Shown in pieces: positions 21,599 to 34,555 of a stretch of 64,000 bases of DNA. The stretch spans positions 18,352,001-18,416,000 of the forward strand of contig OZ316894.1 of NCBI GenBank assembly GCA_973895155.1. The letters are read 5' to 3'. The number at the start of each line of letters is the position of its first letter. Positions within the stretch are counted from its first letter, which is position 1. Below the pieces are notes generated by a model. It worked only from the letters and a program-made list of their open reading frames with translations, did not search any database and had not been told where the DNA came from. This DNA is from Marsupella aquatica (taxonomy: Eukaryota; Marchantiophyta). The position numbers were made by a program, and so were the translations under genes.

Positions 21599-23527
21599 CA
21601 AACAACCAGTGGAGAGGTAGTAGAAAAGGCTGAAGCTGTCGTGACATACAACGAACACTAGATAGAGAGGGCAGAAGCTCTAAAGTTCCAATTACAACAT
21701 GACCAGCAGTATGCAATGCTTGGGGAATTGAGCACCCACTTCGAGCAATTTCTATGTTTAGAATGCGTGATAGATATCGAGAAGGTAAGTCACCACAATC
21801 ACTACTTATACAAAGCCGGCCATCACAAATCCATGCAAGGTTTGAGGCAGCACTTACTCCCGCTTCTTTTCCTCGCCATCTTGCAGCCCTTCCCTCCATA
21901 GCTGCTAATTCAATTACAAATCCCCTCACGCTTGCATTCAATCAGAATTCGGCACTCAATCAGTGAACAGCTGTCAACATTCACATATGCGAAAGAGAGC
22001 TTGCACTTCAAGAATGTGAAAGAAATACAAGTTCAGTAACTACCTACGTTTCAATTCATGCGGATGCACTTACCTTGTCCAATATGAACGCTGTTTCCTC
22101 AGATGCCTGTAACGTATAACAAGAAAGATTGTACACTACAATGTACCTAGAAAGAAGAGAGTAATGGAGCTACGAATCAAACATGCAAGCACTTATGGGA
22201 CTTCAAATTGTAAGCGGCACACTAAAGGGCTGGATACAGTCGTAAACACATGATTCTATGATTCTATGAAGGTCTTCAACTCCTGCCTCAGCTCCAAATT
22301 CAACCGATTCACATCGACGATCAAAATGAGCAGCCCTGACAATCGCGAACCTTCCATTCGGCAACAATCTCACTCCCGCCGCTCGCGAAATCTCCAAACA
22401 AACCCTATCAACGCGCCAAACCACGAAAGCTCCAAGGAATCCATCGCTGCCGCGAACACAACATTCATCGGTCCCTCTACCGTGAACACGAAGAGAAACC
22501 TAGATGGCGCCGCGAACAAAGGGTTTAGGGCAGGCAAACGTGAAAACACTGATATATCGATACTAGGATCATCGACGGCTGGGAAAAAATCGCCCATAGG
22601 ATCGCGGCAGGTGGAAACGCCTGAAAAATAATGTTTCGCGGTCGGTGACAGCGAACCTAATGACGACTACGGTAATCTTCTTTGCATGATAGGAAAGATC
22701 TTTAACTCTAAATCCATTTGTACACGAAAGACTTACAGTAATTAGAATACATGTTCATGTAGATCTCATTGAAGCTTAACAATCCTATCCTAGCAAAGGA
22801 TTTGGATTCGAAACATGTGTGAGTAGAATATTTTAATTTAGAAAGGAATTCTGTTACTGGAAAAAGAGGGCAGAAATAAATTATATACAGAAAATTGTAA
22901 AAAAGCCAAGAGTCCAACAAAGGGGCCCAGAGCCCTTTTCCACGTACAGCTGTGCCCATATTAGCAGGGGCGCTACGTGTCTCAACGAGAGTAGCAGAAA
23001 ATCTTTCCCCGTTTTGGGGATCAGCTGCACTTTTGGGTGCAAAGTCGATCAGGGTTTCCGCCTGGCTTTATGTGTCTTACTCAGAACATCAAAGGTAGGA
23101 CCCATTCTTGAACGTTGGGTTACGCCTTAAAAATTTACGCTGCCATACCAACGTCCGTGAAAAGCCCCCAAAACAACCTTGCACCTAGGGCCCAACCAAA
23201 TCTAAGCACTTTATCTAGCTATGGAATCTAATCTGAACATCTGAACAGTATGCAATCTACTGTAGCTCTTTCCTTTTCATGGTTTATGAAATGAAATATA
23301 ATGAAATGTCATTATGGAGGGAATTCCTGGTGGTCTATTGATGGTAATGACAGTTTTCGCTAACTATGGGATGGGATAGACCATAAAGTGCCACTCTGTG
23401 CTGTCTCCATGCCCAACCCATCAAAGGAATTTTTTTGCTTTCCTCAGAACATTTTGGATTCATTTTAGTAACTTAGATCCATCAGGTTTTGCATCGTGAG
23501 GTTATAAGAGTACTTAATATCAACAAG
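21599..23527. other. No confirmed gene; possible short first exon at 21880
   Basis: On the minus strand near 21880 an ATG opens MARKRSG and is followed at once by a good donor, GTAAGT. It could be a first exon feeding the transposon ORFs downstream, but I could not connect it. A minus-strand frame at 21546-21941 and a plus-strand frame at 22266-22631 have no recognisable content. The remainder looks intergenic. Confidence 0.35.
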
Positions 23528-23553
23528 TGTGCAATGCACAGGCATTGGGCTAG
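23528..23553 (+). mobile_element. Second Helitron-like 3' end, weaker
   Basis: Hairpin TGTGC-AAT-GCACA (23528-23540), nine bases, then CTAG (23550-23553). It matches the terminus at 16517-16542 almost base for base (ACAGGnATTGnGCTAG). The next base is A rather than the usual T, so it may be a rearranged copy. Confidence 0.45.
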
Positions 23554-23732
23554 ACCAAGAGTAAACATTGGCAAAGGTCTTGCAATGCAGTACACCATAT
23601 ATGAATTCGTGGATTAGTGGGGCAGTTCATGTAGTCCTCTAATATTACACATTTTTCCTTTGTGAATATACCCCAAAATTGCAGTTTTACAGTTGCAGCT
23701 TGACACTCACTAAAAGACACGTACTGCGTTTC

Positions 23733-26404
23733 AGTGTATAAGTGCATACATGCATTTATCCATTATTGTAGCACACACAGAAGAAACATTGATTGGAAAG
23801 TACCTCCTATATCGCAATAAAGTAAATTTATGCACTTATCCAGTGAATCCTGCGATAAGATGCCTTGGTAGGAGTAGTGTGTGACTTGACACAGCATTTG
23901 GAGAAGTGCATAAATGATTTATTCTGCACTTATTATCACACACTTTAGTGTTAGGGACATCACCCCATGCAACTGCACAATGCAATTGTTAAGCATCTTC
24001 CTTGTATTGAGTCTGCAAATACTTTGTCCACTATGAAAAATTTATATTACCATCCATACAAGATATTACCATCCATAGACCACCAGGTGTATCCCAACAT
24101 TACCGTAGTGCATACCTTGGATAAGTGCATAAATCATTTATAGAGCACTTGCCACATAGTACATACCGTGCATAAGTGCAGCACTTAGGTACGGTAGACT
24201 ATACCACGCCTATGGCAGTATCGTCAATCTGGGCGGTACCCCCGGTTTCCCCAGGCCGACACCGTACTTTGTATTGAAGGACCCGGATCGCGTGCGAGGT
24301 CCTGGACGCATACTATCGACGACCACGATCCACGATGACGTCGCCTCCTCTCACGATGACCTTCGGATCAACTCGATCCGGGGGGCCTTTACGCCGGTCC
24401 TGATCACCGAAGCTGCCGTAAATAAGGTACGCACTTCCCAGTCCAGATGGCCGACGGAAAACGAGAAGGACGGAAGTGGTCGGGATGTTCCGAAGATGGA
24501 CGGAAAAAGGAGGTCCTGTACTTCGAACGGATTATGCCGAACTTTATGAAACGAACGCCGACGACGAATTTCTCTTTCTTTAATTCTCTCATTCACATGT
24601 CTGATTCTGAGCCAAAAGAAGATTGCGTTGCTTTTCAGGATCCTGCTGAATTGTGCTTTCTTCATTCTGTCCTCTGTACGAAAAGAAGCGGCGAAAATTT
24701 TGCCGAGAGTAAGATTGCGTTGCTTTTCGGCATGTCGTCGAAGTGTTAATCGGTCCTGTGCTTTGGCTGATGAGGATTGTGTTTTGTGTGAGTTTGGATT
24801 TCGGAAGGAACTCGGAACATGACGATTTCTCGCACCGCATATGTACAGAAGATTTGAGGACGGAGGAGCTGGTGAGGCTTTTTGACTTCGGCGGAGTAGT
24901 TTGAAGAACAGAGGAGGAGAAGTTAGCGAAGAAAGAAGATGTGCTGCTTGAGCGAGCGATGAAAAGTTCGTGCTGCCAGTGTCTGAAGAGCTTAGGAGCA
25001 TTGGGAGATTGGAAAATGAGAAGCTTGATTGATTGATTGATCGCGATGTCAAGATCTTACGACTGGCGGAATGTTTGGACCTGTAGCTTGTGCTGTTATT
25101 TGTGGTATGGGGGTGGATGGCATGAATGAATGACTTTTAATGAATCCGAAGGTAAAATCTGAGTTTGCTCGCTCGCTCGCTCGTTAGCTGCTCTCTGGCT
25201 GGCTGGCAGCGACTTGCTTCCATATCAGGCGGCTGCAAAAAATGATGCCTTGTGAGCATCTGGTGTGAACAGAGAGATATGCGCTTGGTCTGCAACATCA
25301 GAAAAACGTGGAGAGTACAGGCAGGCGCAGGAAGGAAAGAGTTGCATACAATCTTTTGTGACATCCTCCCTCTCCGGAAGAGAAGGGGAGATCCGGACGC
25401 GTGCATCCTCTGCAAGTCTGCAATATGCCCCCATGCCTCGCAGTCTCCACTCACCTCAGAGCGGACCTGGGAGCCCTGGTATGGAAGGTGCGAGTTCTGC
25501 AAGGCGAAGGGAGCGAAACGATGATGGGGTAGGGAGGAATAGACAGTCGCTGACAGTTCCAATTTGCAAAGATTTTGTTCGAGGACGATGCTCGCGACCG
25601 CACGTGGATTGCCGATTTGCCAATCCTCCTCGCAGTGTTTGCCTCGAAGGGTCAGATTACATTCTTTTCCACTTGTCTTCTTCGTGAAATTTAGAATGTC
25701 CTCGCGATTCATGCGTAAGGGCATTGTGGACGATACTCGAAATTGATCAGCCTCTTCTAAATGTCCATAAGGAGTCTCTTGAGGTCTCCAATTCGCGCCA
25801 TGTTACCTGGTGCTATGGCTCGATGAAGGTAATTTGTCCTTCCTCGTGGTTGTTGTGGTTATCGTAAGAACAAGGGTTTGACCCTGTCTTTTCGCTTCTC
25901 AGGTTGTTAACATGTCCATAGATCTTGTTCCAGGGCTGATAAATTCAGGAGTGTGCGAGTTTTATGGCTGCTTTTCTCGTTCTTTTGTAGTTTCGACCAG
26001 CAGTCAATTCGATTGTCCTGGGTACTGCCTGAGCTATGGTGAAGTTTTCTCGATTGGAATAAATTCTATTTCTAGCTAAATTGGAGTTGAAGGATCCAGA
26101 CGAGAGCTTTGCACTTTCCTTTCACAATATTTCTTGTTCTCCGAGCAAGTTTTACCGTCCATGGACAAGAACTCAACCTCAAGTAGTCAGTCGTTTAGAA
26201 TTGGATAATGTCTACATCTCGTGAAATTTTGCGGGAGCTGGCTTGAATGAGTGTCGTCGCGTCATTTTTGCCTACTTTCAAATTCTGTTGATTGGCTTTA
26301 AGATTCAGAGTCAGGCCTTACTGATGTTTTGAAATGAGAAGCTCGAATCAGTCCGGTTTTAAAGACGACCGTGGACTGCTTCACGTCGAGGTGTCCGGTC
26401 CTTC
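23733..26404 (+). repeat. Duplicated block, copy A (promoter and exon 1 of the CCCH gene)
   Basis: Collinear with 40762-47371. Shared landmarks include the ATAAGTGCATAAATGCATTTATCC-like stretch at the left edge, the GGGCGGTACCCCCGGTT segment (24232 and 44558), the GCTCGCTCGCTCG run, the CCCH exon 1, and GAGGTGTCCGGTCC at the right edge, after which the two diverge abruptly. Copy A lacks about 3.3 kb (41050-44375 of copy B), a 93-bp tandem unit, and about 530 bp (45490-46022 of copy B). It ends inside what is intron 1 of the full gene, so it carries no later exons. Confidence 0.85.
25433..25650 (+). pseudogene. Truncated duplicate of CCCH-gene exon 1, zinc-ligand His lost
   Basis: Same length (218 bases), same ATG context and same GG|GTCAG donor as exon 1 of the gene at 46408. 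About 11 of 72 codons differ. Five of these cluster after the finger core, and one replaces the last ligand: the copy reads CRFANPP where the gene reads CRYAHPP, so the C-x7-C-x6-C-x3-H finger becomes C-C-C-N. The frame is still open, so it may be transcribed from the duplicated promoter, but no downstream CCCH exon follows within this copy. Confidence 0.8.
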
Positions 26405-26578
26405 AAATTAGACATTATTCATCCCTGTACTACAATAGTCGATGCAGAAGCTGAGCGTGCAACCTCAACAAATCAATTAGCCCGACAACTTCTCCCTATT
26501 GTACAGCAGGAGGGCAACTCAACGCAAGCTCTTGAACAGTTCAACGCAGCCAGCTCCCAGCCCTTCTTGCCCTTCTGA
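26402..26578 (+). other. Orphan open stretch at the duplication breakpoint
   Basis: Immediately right of the copy A breakpoint, 58 codons are open to a TGA at 26576, with protein-like composition (TIVDAEAERATSTNQLARQL, then a Gln-rich stretch and SSQPFLPF before the stop). There is no start codon of its own. It could be the last exon of a broken gene or transposon ORF. I recognise no family. Confidence 0.3.
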
Positions 26579-29140
26579 ATCCCTTCTTACCGTAGCTTCA
26601 ATCAGTTCACCAGTATGTGCCCTTTGAGCAAGAACACTTTAGTGTACAGAGAAGACTGAGATGATAATAGATCGAAGCTGATGAATACCTAAACCCAAGC
26701 GGAGTTCTGTACCGACCTAACGTTTTGAATTTCGGATTGAGGCTTCCCCTCCGTTGTCTTCTCTACATTTTTCATAGGAAAATGAATGAGAAACGTATCA
26801 ACAGCAAGTGTGGTCGAATTGTTTCAAGAATGAGACAACCCACAGTTCTTCTAAGTGATGGGATGGACGTTTTGCTCGTCGGTCTTAAGATTGCATCAGA
26901 AAGGTTAGGGGGTTGCGCACGAGACCAGAAGGCTGAGGGGTATTTGAGGGTCATTTGCGGAATCACAAACAAAGGCTTTGGATGATACAGTGAGTTGCGT
27001 TTGTAAATTAGTTCCAACAGTGAATCTAAGAATATGTTTCTCACCATTCCTGGCAATTTTCTTGACCTTCTGCTGCTGCTCGTTCTTCAAGAAAGGGAAG
27101 AAATTCTGTGAAGCAAGCACGTTCCCGACGACAAATATGCAGATTTCAAGGCTCCACCACGGCCCAATGGATTTCTGAAATCACAATGCACCAGCAGACT
27201 GCCAAAACCAATTTTGACAGCTTGCAATTACAAATTAATGTCTACTACAGTTGTTCAATGTGGCGCATTGGGAGCTCCCGTAGTTAGAAGGATATACAAC
27301 TGGAGCTGAATGGCGATATTGTCACAGAGCGTAAAGATGTAGGCCCGGATTATAGCGAGGAAAGAATTACGGACAATGACCTAACCTCTGTTTTCCGGGT
27401 TAATTTCTGCCTCAACCGAGCTTGTAAGTACAGAAGATTTTCGTGCCGGCTTCACTGTTTTTGGTTGTCTATTTGAAGGCAAAACTTGATAGAACGAACC
27501 GATTCGTTTCTTGCATGCAAGAACTTGAAGGATCAAATGGGTTCAACGACGGATTGAAGGAGATGTTTCTGGTCCGTAATTGTGCTTTGCAAAGTTCTTT
27601 CTTGGGTTCAGATATTTCTGAAATCTGAAGTGGTATTTACTTTTCTGCATTCAAGTGCAGATGTGTAGTGGACTCGGTTTCATTTGCATTTTGCAAACAG
27701 TGAACAAGGTTAACAAGGTAGCGGGAACCGAGCAAGTTTCGGAAGATTACTTTGCGTCGTGGATTGGCCAAAGTGTCTTTGATTGATCTTCTCGACCTGT
27801 TGAGTGCTAGGGCACTTTTGTGTACCCTGTGGACATCGTCTTTCACTGAGCCACGAGAAAGTGTGGTAAGAGTGCAAAGCAGACCTTTTCCTTACGAACA
27901 TGTCTGTAATTTATATCGGCTGCTCCCCCCGGCCCCCCCTCCCCCAGTGCACAAGTTCTTGTTAAAATTTACAGCATTCCGCCGTGAAGACCACAACACA
28001 TAAGACTTGACAGATTCGACAGCGCTATGGTTTTCCATGTTATCATTTTTTAAAGCGAATTCTCGATGCTCATCATCATTCGGCGGTTTGCATAAAAAAA
28101 CTGGATCCAGTTGGTGTCAGTTGCAAACAAAGGCTTCTATCATTTGCAGGGGGAGGAGGTGCAATCCAGGACTCTCGAGGCTTTCTTCGTCTATACGCGG
28201 TTTTCCAGCAGGGAATAATGCTGAAATGTACTAGTAGTGAACACCACCTAGAATCTTGTAACGGAAAAACCCACCAAAATCAAAAACTTCACAATTCTTG
28301 AGATCTTCCCGAGACCTGCATTCTTTCGTCATCAAACTGAACACACGTTCACCAAAAGATAGCCTCGACAGATTTTGGAGAAAGCACTCGAGACATAAAC
28401 ATAGTTTGTAAATATCACGAATCTGCTAAGGGTCAAAACCCTTGCTATTGTAATCTTAGGACCTGTTTGTATTCCTGTTTAATGCCAGCCCACAAAACTC
28501 TACTTCGTAAGGTTTTGTGGCAAAAGGAACAAAATTGCTTGCCTCTTCTCCAGAAATTTATAGCTTCACCTTCATCCTCATGCGCGGGTGGAAGGTATTT
28601 ACAGAGCCAATCTGTCGAATAGGGCACAAGATTATCTTACGAGTCTCAATCCGCATAGAAGGTGTGCATCCACTACTGTAGCTGAGTTTATCAACCAGCA
28701 ATCAAAGTTATTGTCTTAGATGCAGACAAGTGTCATCATTACTGGTGCCCAATACTTGTAGGAGAACATTTCGTTACTGAGATACAGTACAAAATGTTCT
28801 TATTTGTGTATTAAGTCTTGAAGCACAGAAAACCTCTTCCAGGTTCGTCTGGAGTGAGGAGTGTCGGTACCTGAGTGCAGAATTAACGTCCTACCACTCC
28901 CAGGTCCATCCTGTTGTATTGGGAAAAAACAGTTGTAAGGGCCACATCTTCAGCAAGGAACTTCGTGTAGAATTCTAGGAAATTGATGCATTTGCACCAA
29001 GTCCGACAGTCCAAGATGCTACGTTAGATAGTCCAGAGGGTTTGTGAACTTAATTGACAGTAATGCTACACGATGGCCCTGTATTTCTCTATTGGCTTCT
29101 CATCAGGCAGCTCTTATCTGCACGTTATTTTAGTCAAAAT
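26579..29140. other. Region downstream of phosphofructokinase, no gene recognised
   Basis: Several short frames (26725-26985 and 27443-27628 plus; 28445-28627 minus) lack motifs or linking splice sites. A C-rich run lies at 27925-27945. A minus-strand frame ending at 28445 contains a FCSFCH pair, but nothing around it extends the similarity. Confidence 0.4.
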
Positions 29141-32100
29141 TTATCGAAAAACTGTGAGTACATATAGCTCTCGGTCGTCTGTTTGAGCAATGGTTTGGTT
29201 GAAGTCACCTAGAGTGGACTGTGGAGTAGTAGTAGATTGAGCTTCAACATTATTTGACTTGCTTGGTGATGGAAGTATTGCGGGCTTCCCCGTCACATGC
29301 GTTGACTTCTTGGCAGGGAAATCTGGCTGCCCTGTGGAGGTGACAGTCCGGTGCCACATATTACTGTTCGGGTCCACCATACGTGGAACTTCTATCACTT
29401 TCGGTATTGGAAGGAATACATAGTGAGTATTCACAAGACCAATGGTAACATCTGTGTAACCAGCAAAAGCTCCATGAACCTGGATAGTCCAAACACCGTC
29501 CACAACATGATTAGTAAACTATCTTTGGAAGATGCGTATTTTGAAAGGTGTTTTTCTTTATTCCATTTCAGACGAGCAAGGTGAGAAAAACAGAGAACTT
29601 TGACTTCCCTTTTGCTGAGCCCATCACTTCGGCTGAATAACAATTCCAAAGCTATTCCGTAAATTGCGTTCTGGAGCTCAGTAAGACCCAAAATTCCTTC
29701 CTCTCGAAGAACTTTTGGCCTTTGAGAGACTCAATGATATCAAATTTGCTACGACACATCTAAGACCTGATACCAAAGGTACTGAAAACAATGTCAAAAT
29801 GGTTGCACACAAGCCAGCTTGTGCACTACAATTCCGTCAAACCATTCTTACCGCATTTTGTCCAAGCACACTGCAGAAGATATGGTCGGAGGAGTTACAC
29901 GCTCTGGCCCTGATCATGTAGGTTGGATCAATGTACTTGACATCCACAGACATCTTAATCTTCTTAAAGTAATCTTTCACCTGCATGATCCAATGGTTCA
30001 GATTTTGCACTTTCTGGTATTGCATGTTTCTTTCTCATTAGATGATGACCATTCTAGTCCCGATGAAATTTTATAATCACGAAGACCCTAGAGCAAAGTT
30101 TCAGGCACACTGCAAAACATGGAGATATCAACTTAACTTGATAATTTTCGGGAAAGTGAAGTACTTATTCGTACTAAAAGCGGTACTGTTTTCCGAACAA
30201 GAAAAAGAAAAGCTGCATTATTAGTTTGAAATTCGCAAGTGGCCAACCTGACTCTGAAACCATTTGCCAATGTCGCCGAGAATAGGATTCCCCCCAGCAT
30301 CTACTCCACCGCTAGTTTCCAGGAGATCCTGAAAATGCGACGAAGTTTAAAGCCACGAGAGGCCAGACTAGTGTCAAAGTTCCAACAAAGACCTTGGAGG
30401 CTCCAATAAATCCTAGCAAATACTTACCAGAGTCCGTTGTTTAAACGGTGGCTATTTAAAGTAAAGACATTGAATACGGTGATGATATTTGTCAAGAGAT
30501 ATGCACCACAAAGACTACCCCAGAGCGTCACTAGGCACGAGTACTTGAAATGCTCTGCTCTCTGCAAATCTGTGTATGAAATTTCCTGTTAAGCCGGCAG
30601 CGAGACGACCTAAATGGGAACGGCCCTCAACTTTCCAGTTGAAATTCAACTATTTCGCACTTCAATCTCATATCATTTGACGACCTCACCTGCCCTGCGC
30701 CCTCTGCAACAACAACCACACAAAGGCCGTTGCTATCCAGTTTTTTCTTCATGTAGTTATAGACACCATTTTCTCCCTCGAGTACAAATGGCACCTGGAT
30801 GGCAGCTCATTCAAGTGATTAGTGCCGTCATTTTTAAATGATAGTCGTCACGGACATTCTAGACTTGTTTCAGATTCATGTTAGCTCTCTTTACGAAACT
30901 GAACAGGACGAAAGGAGGAGCGATGTCATGATTGTGCGACGTTGAAAATATTTGTGAGTCAGGGAGGAGACATGCGGACCTCTGGGATCAGGACGATATC
31001 TACTTGGCCACTTGCCAACGTGGCGTACATGGCAATGAACCCGCTCTGTCTCCCCATCAGTTTCACAATAGCCACTCCATTGTAAGCACTGCTGGCCTGC
31101 ATTTCTCAAGGAACATTCAGTCCATTCAGACTGTTTGCCAGATAGTTACAATGCAATTTTATTCTTGAAGAGGATTCAATTAGTTTCTAGAACCTCCAGG
31201 TACCAAAGAAGAGGACAAAACTGTGATGTCTGCTGATCATGATCACAATAGGAAGAGTCCTCTGCACGAAGTATAATTTCAGAGTTGCACGTGCTATTGT
31301 AACACTAACCTCTACAAAGCCGGCATTGATTGCCCGCTGTGCTTCTTCAACTGATGTATCGAACCCAAAAGTTTTGTCAACTAGTTGCAGGTCATTGTCT
31401 ATGGTTTTGGGAATTCCCACAACTGCGATTTTCATCTTGCGCTCCAGACACTGTTAGACAACAGAGTATTAGTTTTCCAGTAAGGTTTCCAGCTAGCCTC
31501 TCTACGTATAGCTCAACAGAACGAAAAGGAAGCGACCAAAATTTTCAATTCTACACGTACCCTACGGAACCTTGATGCAATCAAATAAAACTGATCTTTT
31601 TGAGAATGCAACACTCACCTTCTGATATATTGCATGAGCCCCTGCGTGAGAACCATTTCCACCAATTACAAAAAAGAAGCTGATGCCCCAGCTCTGTATT
31701 AGAGAAAAATGAAATAGATCGCAGATGAGAATCCTTCGCATACTGTAATTAGAAGTAATACAACTGACAAGGAAGTCAGAGTTGAATTATGAAAAACTCG
31801 ACAACAACCTTGAGTAGGATCCATTATTCAGCTGTAAAAGATTTTGTCAATCTCAGATATGAGAAGAATTCGAGTCTAGAGTAGAATGGTAGCAGGCCCT
31901 CGTGGGCTTTCAGACAAAAAGGATGATGTGGTTTCTTGAGTATAATACTTGCATCTACATGTTGTGACCACTCTATCCTGTCTTCCAACTTGTTTTAAGT
32001 GTGTAATTGGAAACCTCTCTATCCCATCTGGGTATGACTGTTAGATATCTAAAGACCCCGTCTTAATTGTGGGATAATCTAGAGATCAGCTTAAGATAGG

Positions 32101-34218
32101 GGTGGTATGTTGAAAGCTATACAAACCTGCAGTTTATCAACAATATCGTTTAGATCGGGCGTACCACGAGATACGCCAATGAAGCTTCCGCCAGCCATAT
32201 GTACACGTGCCACGGACTTGCGGGTCAGCTGTTTAGAGCACACAATCATATAGTGGTGCGTCACATAATGGATGACCAGATGCTTCCATTTTGGCTGAGC
32301 TGGACTCTTTACAACGCAGGACTATTTGCAAGTGGTTGTTTTCTGTCAGGTGCTGCCGAGTCTTTGATGGAAATATTGCTATTGTTGAAGACAGTACTTA
32401 ACTAGGTAATGAAAAAATCTCGCAGGGAGGCCCAGGTCCACCTTTTCGGAAGCCCCATTTTACACTAGAGTCAACGGTCAAATGTACTACTCAATTCCAA
32501 CCTCCATCTGCACCCGTATTCCTAGAAAATGAGAGAGAGAGAAATAACTGTGACAGGTGGGTACTTGGGATCCACAAAGCCTTTGAAACCATACTGAATG
32601 CCCAAAATTTCCTTCACGCCGTATATGTCAAGGGTGAACACAACCTGTGAAGAAGCGAAAAGGGGGTTCACGAGTTATAATTGGAAAATGGAAGCATCAG
32701 TTCACAAGATAAAGGATTCTGTTGGATTTCTGTGTTCGAAGGTTTCCACTAGCTACTAGAGACCTGACAAGCTTTAGTAAGTTCAGCCTAGCTGACAGTC
32801 ACGGGAAATTGATATCTAAAACATAACGAATTGACTTCAAAAAACTTTGAAGCGAACGAATCCGATCCACAAACAGATGGCAGGATCGAAGGAGGAAATA
32901 ACTACAAGTGAGAAGAGTACCTGGCGGATGACATCATTCAGACCTGGACAAAGTCCTCCACATGTCACTATTGCCGCCTTCACCTGGTCATTTGACATGT
33001 GGCCTTCAGCCTACATACGGAAAGAGCCTTTTCCGCCAGCAAACGATGTTTTAAACTAGCCTATCACTCTAAGAAATGTTCGAGGTGACTTTTCAATTAA
33101 AGATTTATTTGAGCAGTTTTCAGAAATTACAGATTCCCTTTCTGGGGGCTACTAAAACAAGTCTCAAACCAATTGAATGATTTAACCACCCAGAAAGGGT
33201 TTGGGTGTTACTTCTGCAGGGTCAAAGTACATCTGGGCCCGAGGACCAGCACGTTGAGCCCTGCATTGTCAAATTACCACGCACTCATAAGGAAGTGAGA
33301 AAGCTGTGTTGGCATGATGGACTGTCGTTTCTGTGGGCGTGTTATTGGGAGCCCCTACCACTTTGCAGCTCTCTATTAATGTTGCTGTAGAGATAAAGAG
33401 AACGGCTAAATCCATGGTGTGAACAACCAAAGCTTCCAGACACTGCTTCAATGGGAAACCCTCAGTTTGTCAGAGCATAATAGATTTCGAAATACAGATT
33501 TATAGCTTGCTTACTAGACATCTCACCCACGACGGAATAGATACCCGTCGTTCTCATAACGCACTAATTGAGCAGGAGCTATGCAATCATTCCGCCTTCT
33601 AGAGTTCAAACAACTGCATTATCTTGAAGTCTTCGAAAATGGAATTGGTCATACCAGAGGGGCTTGAATTGCCACTCGCCATTCTCTTCAAACTCGATTC
33701 CAACGGATGTTGGGTTCCCATAGTGCACCACCTTCGATATCATGGCTCAGTGTTAGGATCACAACACATCTTCTAACTCTGCTTTCGGATACGATCCTAA
33801 TTCCACTAAGAAGATGCACAACACCTCACTTGCCTATGTACATGCACGGGGGCCCATCCATCATCCTAGCAATATTCTCGAGCATCATCAGACAACTATA
33901 GGCAGAATCCGAGTCTCTTTGGCAAATGTGGCAGTGCGCAAAAACTTGATCAGGCTAATTAAGGCACCGTTTAATAAGCACATGCAATTGGTTGTGACAG
34001 TCATTTGATCTTGGGTCGTCCATTAGTGTTGATAGAAAGATATGGTTACCTTGAGAAGCACTCGATCTTCATCATGCACATAGAGTCGTCTCATGTTGTG
34101 CTCACTTGACTGTGGACTATCTACGCCATCCGGTAATTGCCAAGTCCTGTAGAAGAAGCAGTTTTTTCAGTGCACTGACCTCATTCAGAGAGAAGTCTCC
34201 ATATAGGTCGTAAATTTC
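29141..34218 (-). CDS. PFK: ATP-dependent 6-phosphofructokinase, plant type (5' end not resolved)
   Basis: Commits fructose 6-phosphate to glycolysis. Exons on the minus strand: 34218-34180, 34109-34050 (or start 34146), 33731-33655, 33260-33212, 33010-32921, 32644-32549, 32228-32127, 31693-31619, 31450-31310, 31096-30980, 30794-30690, 30328-30248, 29980-29852 and 29479-29141. From 33731 onward all phases agree. Motifs in order: [31 protein letters not shown] (nucleotide-binding glycines), [38 protein letters not shown] (catalytic Asp), [49 protein letters not shown] and [23 protein letters not shown] in place of bacterial GGDG is normal in plant enzymes. A Ser/Thr/Pro-rich tail of about 50 residues follows the usual end. 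About 500 residues are placed. The start codon is uncertain; a candidate first exon begins at ATG 34660. Confidence 0.93.
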
Positions 34219-34555
34219 CTGATCAGAAAACTTAACTTAAAATACAGTACATCATTGTTACCTAATGTTTCTTACTCTCAAAACTATCGTAACTAAGTTC
34301 TAGGCTACTTTTCTAAATGGTTGAACATCCTAAAGCATGAGACCCACTCTGCGCAAAATGTTCTAAGTCAACAATGTAGCAGTGGTAAGCTAGAAGGTTC
34401 CTCTCTCTTAATCTGTTGATTTTATTGGGAAACACAGTTTTAATGGCAGCTTGGTTGGACGAGAGGCTCCTTTGCTAACATGGGATCATATATTACTTCT
34501 CGGGCATGAAACAAAATTCGTTAAAATGGTTTGTTCCTTGATGGTTATTTTCACT

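Noticed and set aside
24351-25052. 233-codon minus-strand frame in duplicated copy A
   Set aside because: The corresponding frame in copy B has a TGA where A has CGA, and length-changing differences. It is antisense to the CCCH upstream region. Not conserved as coding.
25137-25724. 195-codon minus-strand frame
   Set aside because: Antisense shadow of CCCH exon 1 copy A; in copy B the same frame is broken.
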